Origin: Fallopia convolvulus
Taxonomy: Eukaryota; Streptophyta; Magnoliopsida; Caryophyllales; Polygonaceae
DNA length: 64,000 nucleotides
Assembly: GCA_964016875.1 (NCBI GenBank)
Contig: OZ024724.1
Coordinates: forward strand, 49,106,438 to 49,170,437
Direction of reading: 5' to 3'
Shown here: positions 54,270-64,000 of the stretch, in pieces
Numbering within the stretch: position 1 is the stretch's first letter
How the letters are laid out: the number at the start of each line of letters is the position of its first letter
Position numbers and translations under genes: made by a program
The notes under the pieces: generated by a model
Database searches by the model: none
What the model was told of the DNA's origin: nothing
Seen by the model: only the letters and a program-made list of their open reading frames with translations

Positions 54270-56700
54270 TTCTCATGAGGACGCTCCCAAGCAATAAAAT
54301 TCTCAACTCGAGTCCACTTATCTAATAACGGATGACTAGCATATGATATTATATCACTTGCCTGGAAATGAATCCACCTTGTTATTTAAAAAACGTCATC
54401 ACCAAAAATAACATTATTGTGTCATTTCCAAATCCACGAAATAGAGGTTGCAAACATGTTGGCACAAGGAATTTCATCGTAATAATTAACAATACAAAGT
54501 AAATTACTACGAATCCAAATTGCAAAACTAAAATTACAGAAAACTTTCCTTTCTAATGGAAGACGTAAGGCACTCTAGTAATCCTTCATGATTGCACAAT
54601 CCCATAACAAATGGGTCGAGGATTCGTCTATCGTGCCTCAAATAGAACAACGAGCCGAAACTACAAAGTGGCACCTAAAACGTTCGTTGTTGGCCATCAC
54701 ATCTCCCTTCACAACTTGCCAAGTAAAAGACTTCACTCTTTTCATAGCCTTCAACACCTAAATAGCTCTAAAAAATTATCGATCAATGAAACAATCTGCA
54801 TCACCCATATGGATCATTTTGAATGCAGAACCAACTGTGTACTCCGTACAAGAGGAGAAATTCTAGCTAATTGGTGTCAATAAAATCCTCATCATCAAAC
54901 AGGGCAATCGAAGCCAACTTGAGCAAACAAGAACTTGACAGCCGATTGGAAATCAACTCCCATTTCCACCCACCCAAGTTCGACCCAAGGTCTCTCACGA
55001 CAACAAGCCTCTCAACACTAGTAACCAAAAGTAAGGAAAAATCAGCAAGACACTCCTCATTAACAAATGATCAAGCCAAAAGCGGACGAGATGACCCCAT
55101 GATCCAATAAGAACCCAAAACGTTGACTTTGTCTATCCCTTTCTTTAAGCTTCTCAAAATATAGGAGGGATTGGTTCGATCACAAAGAGATTTGTGCACA
55201 TATTGGCCCGGACAATCTCACTCCAAATGTTGTTCTGACCCCATAAGAAAGCGCCAACCTAACCTCTCGATCATAGTCAAATTAAAGCTACTCATTGGAT
55301 GAAAACCAAGACCGCCACAATCCTTGTACTTGCACACATCTTCCCAACTAACTAAGGGTGTGTTTCACTTGTTGGTGAAAAGGTGTTTTTGGGTGAAAAG
55401 TTAATTTTTGTGTCTCGAAAAACGTAAAAAGTAGAGAGAGTTGCACGGATTTCAAGAGTGTTAAAAGTAGTTTTTGGATGAAAAGTTGTTTTAGGGGAAA
55501 AGTGAAACAAGGCCTAAATGAAAGCCTATCCTATTATCCAAACCTCCCCAAATTAATTTTCGGGAGATATTATCAATCGTATTACACACCTCCTTAGGAA
55601 GTACACCCGCGACCATGAAATAAACGAACATACATGAAAGGATCGCCTTAGCAAGGGTTACTCAGCTAGCAAGGCTAATGAACCACACCCTTTCCAACAA
55701 TTGAGCTTGGCGAAAATCTTCTCTAAGGAAGGGTCAAAAGTTTCAACCTTCACTTGATCATGGAAAATGGGCCTTCCTAAATACGAACCAAGATTCATAG
55801 TCACATGGTCTGAATCTCCATGGCCAAAGGTGAAGAACATTACCGGAGAAAAAAAGTTGAGTCTTGCTAGGGTTAACTCTTTGCCCCAAAACACAACAAA
55901 ACTCAACCATGCACCTCTAAATCACATTCATTTTCTCAATGGATACTTCCCCAAAGAGGATAATATCATCAACAAAGAATACATGGATCTATCTAGGCCA
56001 CTTCTTAAGAGATGAATGGCCTTCCAAGATTTCAATCTCACCAAATGATTAATTAAATGGATAAGGCGCTTAACACAAAGCACGAAAAGATAAGGCAAGA
56101 TCGGATCACCTTGTCAAACGCCCCAAGAAGGAGCAAAAATGTTTGTAACCTCACCATTCCAAAAAAGATAAAAGGATGTATAGTGTTACATCACACACAT
56201 TCATGAATCTAGGCAATCCAAGAACTAGAGAAACTAACATCCAATAAAGTCTCATCTGAGACTGTCGTAGGCTTTTTCTAAATCTAAACTTTTCTGCCCT
56301 TTTTCCAAATCATAGTATGCACCTCTTCTTGAGAAAGCACGAAATTATCCAAGATAAAACGACATTGAAGAAAGCTACCTTGATGTGACCTAATAAGCTA
56401 CGTTAACACCTATTGTATTCTACTCACCAACATCTTGGAAATAATCATGTAAAGGACAGTGCAAAAGCCAATAGGACAGAATCGATTGATCTTACTCTGG
56501 ACCTTCACTTTATCAATAAGAGCAATAAGTGTCTCGTTTAGCCCATTAGGAAAACAAAATTATAGAAGAATTGCATAACCAAATTAACCACTGACTTACC
56601 AATAGTTTGTTTGTGATTTGTGAAAAGTCATCAATCCTATTGTATGCATGTGATGAGAAAGAAGTCACATAGGAATATCGATTAAGAAGATCAACCTTGT
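54270..56700 (-). pseudogene. L1-type LINE ORF2 fragment: reverse transcriptase to C-terminal zinc region
   Basis: Read on the minus strand with many frame changes. From high to low coordinates: PIGFCTVLYMIISKMLVSRI (about 56480-56420), a LINE reverse-transcriptase block; QGDPILPYLFVLCVKRLIHL (about 56120-56060); the catalytic-region block IILFGEVSIEKMNVI and VNPSKT (55980-55870); NLGSYLGRPIFHDQVKVET (55800-55740); GGLGFHPMSSFNLTMIERLG (about 55310-55250); and a zf-RVT-like tail with CIVNYYDEIPCANMFATSIS (about 54500-54440) and RWIHFQASDIISY. The endonuclease part is missing at the 5' end. A 159-bp MITE interrupts it at 55356. The copy cannot retrotranspose. Confidence 0.85.
55356..55514. mobile_element. 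Tourist-like MITE with TAA target duplication, inside the LINE
   Basis: 159 bp, starting GGGTGTGTTTCACTTG and ending AAGTGAAACAAGGCC, so the ends are imperfect inverted repeats. TAA flanks both sides (55353-55355, 55515-55517). The TAA site and GG-x-TGTTT ends are typical of PIF/Harbinger-related Tourist MITEs. Confidence 0.8.
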
Positions 56701-56779
56701 GACTTGCCATGGTTTGATTAGAGGGTTGTAAGTGGTCGTAGAAAAGATAAGTCCAAGATATACATCAATGCCTAGGCAC

Positions 56780-57030
56780 GGAACGTCATGTGCCAAGGGT
56801 GCAACGTGGGCACGGTGCTTGGTAAAGGGCGCACCTATGTTGGCAATGACACGACACGAGCACGACGCTCGGAAGAGGCGCGTCGGTGCAAAGTGTGCGG
56901 TGTGAACATGGTGCAAGGTGTGCGGCACGATCATGGTGCACGGCTGGGGCGCACCTACGCCTTGGTTGTGGCACGCCGAATGTGCATGGTTGGTTGGTTG
57001 GTTGAAAAGGCAAGGTGTTGCGGCGCGCCT
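56780..57030. repeat. GC-rich GGTGC/GGCGCACC degenerate repeat patch
   Basis: Short words GGTGCAACGTG, GGTGCTTGG, GGGCGCACCTA, GGTGCAAAGTG, GGTGCAAGGTG, GGTGCACGG and GGGCGCACCTACG recur. Open frames on both strands are compositional. Confidence 0.6.
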
Positions 57031-57239
57031 ATGACTTGGCACGAGGCGTCGAGCACCTGTCTTGATGTTCAATAAAGATAGAATTTATGTTTTGAGGAAG
57101 GAAAGAATGTCCTTAGCTTTGTGCATTTTCATATGAATGAATGGAAGCTTCTCTAAGATTGGTGAATGTATTAGACAAGGACCAAAGCATGAGAATAGCT
57201 TGACACATAGTTATGAATGCTAGAAAGGAGTTTGAAAGC

Positions 57240-57480
57240 TTCAAACTAGTTGTAAGTTAGCTCTATAAGCTTAACTTAGCTCCTAACTCAAAGAACTAGC
57301 TTGATAGGAAGCTCATCTAGCCAGGGCTAAGCTCAAGTAAGCTCAATTAGCTAGGGTTTAGCTCAAATAGCTTACAAGTCAGCTCAACTAGTGGAAGGTC
57401 AACTCAAGCCAGCTCAACTAGTTGGATGTCAGCTCGACTAGTTGATGGCTAGCTACACTAGCTAAGTGATCTAGCTTAAT
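57240..57480. repeat. AGCTCAACTAGT-type degenerate repeats
   Basis: Variants of AGCTCAACTAG, AGCTCAATTAG, AGCTCGACTAG and AGCTACACTAG recur at least eight times in 240 bp. Confidence 0.75.
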
Positions 57481-59014
57481 ACCTAGCTATACTATCTTGA
57501 CCTAGGTCATGTGGGCCTTGGTGGGACAAACCATGGGGCATGGCATTGGGCTAAGATGGGCTGATTTTTGGGTCAAATGGGATGCCATCTTGGGCTTGAT
57601 TTTGGGCTTGATAATGGGTGTTTCTAGAAGCAATTTTGGACCAAATCCTTGGGCTTTCTTGGCTGGTTTTGGACGACATACTTGGGCCATTTTAGGGTTT
57701 CCTTGGCAGCCAATATAAGGTGAGAAGGAGAGAGATCTGTGGATAAGAATGAAGGTAGTTATGGAGAGAGAATCTCTTAATGAACTTCCTAGATTCCTCC
57801 TAGATTCTCTCAACTTCTCTAACCACCCCATAACCGAATTTGGACAGCCATGGACTCGCCTATTTAAGAGTTTGTTGGTCGTCCATGATGACACAAGTGC
57901 AAGACAAAAAATCGGTGGAGACTTAGGGTGGTTCTAAGTCAGCGTTCTCAAAGAAATCAAACACGGTTTTGGTTGTTATCATGGATCCGTTTTCTCATGT
58001 GAAGATCAAGGAGGAGATTCATTCTTGGATGGTTCACTCATGTCAAGATTAAGGAGGAATCACAAGGCTCGAATAAGGTATGTTTATTCTTAATGGAAAT
58101 CGTTTTGCCAACCTTTTCCATTGTCGTTTGTTGGAACATTTTATCTCACAACAATATTATGGAATACCCTTGGCATGGAATAAGGGCAATATTCGTTGAA
58201 GGAAAGCTCAAATTATTTGAGTGACTCGTTGCCATTATCCATGTTTTAAATAAAATATTTTAAATAGTCGGTGGTGATTGCCTTTATGGTCTACACCCAA
58301 ACGATACTACCCTTCGGGGTCTACTCAAATCGCTTTTACTATCCTTTTGGATCTACAAGGGCCGACTTTACTTCAAGTTGACTTTGCAAATATGCTATTC
58401 AATTAATCCTAAAATCAACAATCTATTCAATCAATTTTGGAGATATGTTTATCCTTGTATAAAATCCTAAATTCATATTGATTTGAACATGAGATTTCAT
58501 TATTGCGAAAGTGTCTTGTTTTCTCTTGTAAAGTAATAGTTATAATAGAAATCTTAAGATTGAGTTGGGTTACCAAGTCGTGAGAGCGAATGCCAGGTCA
58601 GTTTAATCTTAAATTCTAAGTGCTTAAAGGGTCTAGATTTCAGCTAGCAAGTTGCAAATGTGAATGTTAGTTGGGTTTAGAAATGTTGTTATTGTTTGAA
58701 AAGGCTTAGTAATTACATTAGATAACTATCTTCAACAAAGTCAAACTATAATCATGTATTTATCTTTCTATAGTCTACTGAAGTGTTGTTGTGGTGAACC
58801 TTAACCATAGAAGCTTTTCTCTATTGATTTTCTACCACCTAAACTGGTTTGTTTGATCTACTTTCTTCATTCACGATCACTTTTCAATTCATTCTTTATT
58901 TTTACAGCTTAGTCTACTAATTATATAACAATTGGTACTGCATAGTCCGAGTGCTCAACATATTGGTACTACAATCGAACCCGTACACTTGCGGGGTGGG
59001 ATTTGAACCTATCA
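57302..59014 (+). repeat. Possible LTR of about 1.7 kb
   Basis: Ends with CCCGTACACTTGCGG and TTTGAACCTATCA (58980-59014), a sequence type I associate with the 3' end of plant gypsy LTRs. TGATAGG at 57302 is its inverted partner, giving TG...CA with 7-bp inverted ends. CTATTTAAGAG (57859-57869) could be a TATA box. No polyprotein fragment flanks it and the primer site is not clear, so the boundaries are tentative. Confidence 0.35.
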
Positions 59015-59189
59015 AGATGAGGAGAGAGAAAGTTAAGGGTAAATTTTAGGATTTTAAGCAAAAGGTAAATTGTATATAATTACAACAAAGTAATTTTAGC
59101 AGTGATGCATAGTTAATTATTACTATATACTAAAACAAAGGTTAAAATAATATATATAAACAACAAATGTGTGCTCTTACAAGTTTCGG

Positions 59190-59190
<1 letters not shown>

Positions 59191-59253
<63 letters not shown>
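59191..59253. repeat. (CT)n microsatellite
   Basis: About 30 CT dinucleotides ending CTCCCTCCCTATC. Confidence 0.97.
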
Positions 59254-59256
<3 letters not shown>

Positions 59257-60645
59257 CCTATCTTACAAATAAAGACTCGGAATCTTTTAGGATTTTCCCT
59301 CGTAAATAACGAAGTTCTTTAGAAAATAAAATGTCTAGTCTCTATTAATAAGAAAAGGTCTTAAGCTAAAGATTTTTTTGACCCTTTCAACCTTTGCCTT
59401 CTTTTGATATTTATAGACATTGGGGGAGATTGGAAGTTGTCACATCAATATGTGGGAGAACCTTATTGATTTTTGAGGTGTTGGTCATTGATTGGTGGAG
59501 TGTGAGGTTGATGTGACTTATTACATGTCGATGGGTTGAGCATGCGACATCATCGATCGACATCAATCATTTGAGTCTTCGTAGATTGCAACTTCATTTT
59601 CCATTTATATATTAGTGCGATGTGTATGAAGGGTAGTCAGATGCTTTGTAAGATGAGTGCATTATTTTCCCTTGGGCTTTATGGAAGCTACCGAGATCTT
59701 TAAGCGTTCAATTGACTATACGCTATTTGCTCGTTGGTGAAACTGCTTCGTCTAGTCGGTCACATGTGCGGGCAAGGAGTATCCGATGTTGTAAGTTTTT
59801 TGTAGAGTGCATGTTTTTAGAGGTATCATTATGATATTACCTCGAATTCCGGGTTTGCACATGTCATTTCCCCTCGGTCTCTCCCTTTGCTTCAATCACT
59901 TTTTTGTTGTTTAGCACTTGAATTATCCACGCTCTGTCAATTGGTGACATCCAAACTTTTTCATATGAAACCTTGTGTAGGGCACGAAAACTGTTACTAA
60001 TGTGTTTATATTTTAATCAGCAATTCACCACCCCCATACAAAATAACTTTACATCATTTTTATTATTAGGAACAACTTTACAACTTGAAATTTGCTTATG
60101 TGATAAATGAATACGGTTTTTCTATCAGGACATAGGATAAAAATCCGAATTTAGAAACTAAAACCCTTATTTGGAAATCATAAACCCTTTTAAAAAAATA
60201 ATTCAAAAAATCTGAAAACAAAATCATTTTTTCTTTTGTAAAATTTGGCTCTAAAAATAATTTTAGAAAAACTTATTTTCTTTTGTAAAATATGTTAGAA
60301 AAACAAATATAAATAATTGAGTGATTTCATAAACAAAGGTTTGTTTTTAATTTTTTTTTATCATACTAATCTTAATTAGTTGTTGACTTTTTGTATACAA
60401 TTCTGTATAATTTGGGCTATTCAAAATGGGCCAAAACGCTGGCCTATTGGATATGCACTTTGATAATCCCAAGAAGGTCAAGACAATCAGATTAGCTCAA
60501 TTGGATGATCCAGTAAGTAGGCCGACATAAAACTTGAAAAGTACGCTTCGAAACTTTCATTTATTTAAATATCTAGTTGTCCTAAAAATAATGTATTTCA
60601 TTTGTTATATAGAGTATGAGGATTTGATTTGTTCACTTAGTGCTT
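59254..60645. other. Intergenic DNA, nothing recognised
   Basis: AT-rich with no domain-bearing frame. Confidence 0.5.
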
Positions 60646-60649
60646 ATTT

Positions 60650-60990
60650 TCCGTTCAAATTGATTAAATTCAACTCCATTATTATATTCTCCACCCTTAA
60701 ACTATTAAGATTCAACTCGTAAAACATCCAAATTCGAAAGTAAATTATTTCGATTTGTATTTCTAAACAATCCTCCATTTTAAAGGGGCTTAAAGGTAGT
60801 TGTTTAGAAATTCAAATCGTAATGGTTCAATTATGAATTTAGGCGTTGTAAGTCGAATCGTACTAATTTAAGGGTGAAGAACACAATGATGAGATTGAAT
60901 TTAATTAATTCATACCAAGGAGGGGAACCAATTGAAAAAGCCAAAACTTTCACGGGTACCACAAGAAATAATTCTGTTTTTTGGGACGCC
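60650..60990. mobile_element. Foldback MITE, about 340 bp
   Basis: Two long inverted arms meet near 60785. Left: CTCCACCCTTAAACTATTAA, AACATCCAAATTCGAAAGTA, TTTCTAAACAATCC. Right (as read): TTGTTTAGAAATTCAAATCG, GAATTTAGGCGTTGTAAGTC, ACTAATTTAAGGGTGAAGAA. The right arm continues as GGGTACCACAAGAAATAATT, matching the single arm at 49.1-49.4 kb. Confidence 0.75.
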
Positions 60991-61048
60991 AAAAGAAAAA
61001 AAAACAAAAACACATAAATTTTCGTTTATTTAAATAAGGGTAAAAAAA

Positions 61049-61350
61049 CATAAAACTACCCCTAATTTGAATTTGTTTGCACAGAATCGCCCTTTATAAA
61101 AAGGTTTGTATTAAATCACCCTACAATCACTTGCTTGCAAGAAACCGCCGATCATATAAAGTTTGCACAAAAATACTCCTTATTTATGATTGGGTAGAAA
61201 GCATAAAACCACCCCTAATTTACATTTGTTTGCACAAAATTATCCTTTATAAAAAAAGTTTCTATAAAATCACTCTTTATAACCACTTGCAAGAAACTAC
61301 CCATCATATAAAATTTGCACAAAAATACTCCTTATTTATAACTATTTGCA
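61049..61350. repeat. 153-bp direct duplication
   Basis: CATAAAACTACCCCTAATTT at 61049 recurs as CATAAAACCACCCCTAATTT at 61202; both copies contain GCAAGAAAC, ATCATATAAA and TTTGCACAAAAATACTCC. Non-coding. Confidence 0.92.
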
Positions 61351-61558
61351 AACAACCACCAAAAACCCGTTTTTGCTATATTATCCGTTAAAAAAATTGA
61401 CAAAATTTGGTTCAAATAAATAAGAGAACCGATTAAGATAACAACTAAATTTATGCGAAGGATTTCAATTCAATTCCTGATACACACAATTTCACTTCTG
61501 AAGTACGTGGTTCGGTCCAAAACCAGTTTAGACCAAAGTATATAATTGAAATAAAGTA

Positions 61559-61777
61559 TGGCATAAACTGATGATTTGGAAAGAAGAGAAAAGAGAGAGA
61601 AGAAGAAGAGAAAACAGAATTCTGTTATTGATTCAGTAAGTGAATTACAAGAGATACAGAGGAGCTTATATAACAGCGTCGAGCTCCATCTTCCCGTATA
61701 AGCAACTCACCTAACTAACACGTGAATGACACGCGTCTTCTAACTACTTTGCTGGTTTACAAGTGTATATCCTATCA
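61559..61777 (-). repeat. 3' LTR of a copia element
   Basis: 219 bp on the minus strand from TGATAGGATATACAC (61777) to TTTATGCCA (61559), directly after the polypurine tract GAGGGGGG (61785-61778). Contains TTATATAAGC (about 61674-61665), a TATA-like promoter. Confidence 0.8.
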
Positions 61778-64000
61778 CCCCCCTCAAATTTGGCAGGTTT
61801 ATTATTAATCATGCCTAATTTGGTCATGTAATCACTGAGCTTATATCCTTGAATTGCTTTCGTAAGAAGATCAGCAGGTTGATTTGTAGTTGGGACATAA
61901 GAAACATTGATTAAGCCTTCAAGGAGTTTTTCACGCATAAAATGACAATCGAGGTCTATGTGCTTGGTATGCTCGTGGAAGACAGGATTCCGAGCTATAT
62001 ATATGGCAGACTGATTGTCACACTTCAATGGGATTGGTTGAATACCAGAAACACCAAGTTCTGAAAGTAGTCGGCTAAGCCAAGTAAGTTCAGCTGTGGC
62101 ATTTCTCATAGACCGGTACCCTGCTTCAGCATAGGATAAAGAGACAGATTGCTGCTTCTTAGACTTCCAGAAAATCAATGTATCTCCTAATAAAATAACA
62201 AAACCACTCACAGAACGTCTGGTGTTGGGACAAGATGCCCAATCAGCATCACAAAAAGCCTGGAGCTTAACTATAGAAGAAGAACTGAATAGAAGAGATT
62301 GATTTATAGTCCCTTTTAGATACCGGAGAATATGTAGAGCAGCATCATAGTGAGAAGAATAAGGTTGCTGCAAAAATTGACTCAAATATTGAACAGGAAA
62401 AGCCAAGTCTGGCCTGCTGTGCACCAGAAAGTTTAATTGTCCCACCAGTCTCCGAAACATAGTAGGATTATCTAGCAATGTACCAACTTTGAGATGAAGC
62501 TGAGGTTTAACTCCTAAGGGACTGACCACAAGGGTTAAATCTGAGCAATTATATTCAACAAGAAGATCTTGAATGAATTTCTGTTGGCTCATAAGAAGAC
62601 CACCAAGAACTCTAGTAAATTGAAGGCCTAGAAAATAATGCAGATCACCAAGATCTTTAATTTTGAACACATCATCCAAATATGCCTTCAGAGAAGCAAT
62701 CTCATCTTCATTATCTCCAGTGAGAAGAATATCATCGACATAAATGGCTACAAAAACTGAAGACGAGTCTGATTTTTTGTGGAAAAGAGAAGTCATTCGG
62801 TGACTGAGTGTAACCTTTAAGCCTTAAAGCTTGAGTAAGTTTAGCATACCATTGTCGTGATGCTTTCTTGAGGCCATAAAGACTCTTGTTTAATTTGCAC
62901 ACCATATCCTTGCCTGGAACATGGAGCCCCTGTGGTAACTTCATGTAAACTTCTTCATGAAGATCTCCATGAAGAAAAGCATTGTTCACATCTAATTGAT
63001 GGATGTGCCAAGCTTCTTCATGGCAACAGATATAAGACTTTTTACAGTAGTCATTTTGATGACAGGAGAGAATGTCTCTGTGTAATCTATCCCTTGCTTT
63101 TGTGTAAAATCCCTAACCACAAGACGAGATTTATACCTCTCTATAGAGCCATCACTTTTGTGTTTAACTTTGTAAACCCATTTGCAGCTTATAGGACGTT
63201 TGCCCTTAGGAAGAGGAACAATATCCCATGTGTGATTTAGTTCTAAAGCTTGAAACTCAGCCTTCATAGCCTGCTGCCATTCAGGGTATGGAGAGGCTTC
63301 TTTATAAGAAAAAGGTTCAGTGATAGGAGATGAATTATGAGGAATAGAAATAGTAGGAAATGTGAGAGTAGAAGTAAGGGTATGACAGCAAACTGAATTA
63401 TCGGGAATTGTTCTAGCTTGATAGATATAATTGTGTAGATAGGATGGCTTGTGAGAAACTCGAGTGGATCTTCTAAGGTCTGGATTAGGAAGAGGTGGAT
63501 TGGGAAGAAGTGGATTGGGAAGAGGTGGATTGGGAATATCAGGTGGATTAAGAAGAGGTGTTGAAAAGTCAAGTTCAGAAGTAAAATCTGGAGAAGAAGG
63601 CCAATATTGAGAGTGAGGCTGTTTGTTGAAGAATGGGAAAATAGATTCATGGAAAACAACATCTCTAGAGGTAATGATTTGGTTGATGTCTAGAATAAGC
63701 ACCTTGTAGGCCTTTTTACCAAGTGGATAACCAAGAAAGACACCAACATTTGCTCTAGCTTTCAACTTATCTCTACCTTGTTTTAGAGTGGCAACAAAAC
63801 ATAAGCTTCCCAATACTCGAAGATGAGAATAATCTGGTTTTCGATTAAAGAGTACCTCATATGGAGTTTTATTGTGAAGAGAAACAGTAGGAAGTCTGTT
63901 AATAATATGAACAGCAGTGAGAACAGCATCTCCCCAGAATCTAGTTGGAACATGAGCATGAAAAAGAAGAGCTCGTGTCACTTCCAAGATATGCCTGTGC
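61744..64000 (-). pseudogene. Copia pol: integrase end, reverse transcriptase, RNase H (continues beyond the window)
   Basis: Minus strand. 63987-62992 holds the integrase C-terminal half (RFWGDAVLTAVHIINRLPT, TPYEVLFNRKPDYSHLRVLG), a Pro-rich linker of repeated LPNPPLPN, and the reverse-transcriptase start (EWQQAMKAEF, CKWVYKVKHKSDGS, LVVRDFTQKQGIDYTETF). A frameshift near 63010 moves to LDVNNAFLHGDLHEEVYM and SLYGLKKASRQWYAKL, and another near 62800 to IYVDDILLTGDNE, with the catalytic YVDD. RNase H follows (FCDADWAS, VSLSYAEAGYRSMRNATAEL, KHIDLDCHFMREKLLEGLIN). SAEAEY is changed to YAEAGY, losing a conserved Glu. The stop at 61744 lies inside the LTR because the frame reads through the polypurine tract. 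Otherwise well preserved, so a fairly young insertion. Confidence 0.93.

Noticed and set aside
56665..57075. Overlapping 135- and 95-residue frames on opposite strands
   Set aside because: GC-rich degenerate repeats; no domain and both strands open for compositional reasons.

Overview
The window is nuclear DNA of a flowering plant, most likely a eudicot with a repeat-rich genome. The evidence is a three-exon group IId WRKY gene with plant-type introns, plant-only families (CACTA TNP2, plant mobile domain, FAR1/MULE, B3, ATL-type RING-H2), Ty1/copia and Ty3/gypsy elements with plant-type primer and polypurine sites, and L1-type LINEs. I do not assign a species. Only three genes look intact and host-like: an organelle-targeted NYN/C2H2 zinc-finger protein (1.5-2.8 kb, minus), a membrane-anchored SPRY protein with one intron (6.1-7.8 kb, plus), and the WRKY factor (50.4-51.7 kb, minus). 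Two diverged copies of a small RING-H2 gene (24.8 and 34.9 kb, minus) add a possible fourth.

Layout. 1-8.6 kb: two host genes in AT-rich intergenic DNA. 8.7-10.9 kb: a lone 347-bp LTR, retroelement debris and an L1 endonuclease remnant. 10,978-24,628: a 13.65-kb CACTA transposon with matching ends and a 3-bp TTA target duplication. It carries a TNP1-like gene and a TNP2 transposase gene, both on the minus strand and both broken, a plus-strand Myb/SANT-like gene, a second CACTA-type end at 15,299, and a 143-bp subterminal repeat array. 20,061-37,036: a tandem segmental duplication whose unit runs from inside the CACTA transposase gene across the CACTA end into flanking DNA (RING-H2 gene, copia gag fragment, B3-like exon). 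The junction at 30,275 shows 3 bp of microhomology. Unit 1 later gained a 3.57-kb piece that includes a Ty3/gypsy LTR. 37-40.2 kb: two unrelated copia fragments back to back, one hit by a SINE with a 17-bp target duplication. 40.4-43 kb: a possible ribosomal-protein gene front end, then a Helitron 3' end followed by an eIF2-alpha exon fragment. 45.0-49.0 kb: a broken MULE transposase with a C-terminal OTU protease domain facing a broken plant-mobile-domain gene. 49-50 kb: GC-rich short repeats and a MITE arm. 50.4-52.1 kb: the WRKY gene with three upstream W-boxes. 52.6-61.4 kb: MITEs, a long L1 fragment, a possible LTR, microsatellites and a foldback element. 61.5-64 kb: 3' half of a copia element running off the window.

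The mobile genes share a decay pattern: nearly every premature stop in TNP1, TNP2, the MULE gene and the copia gag copy can be explained by one C-to-T change in CGA, CAG or CAA, as expected after long cytosine methylation. The two parts I would look at first are the CACTA-anchored tandem duplication with its captured Myb/SANT-like gene, and the convergent MULE-OTU/plant-mobile-domain pair.
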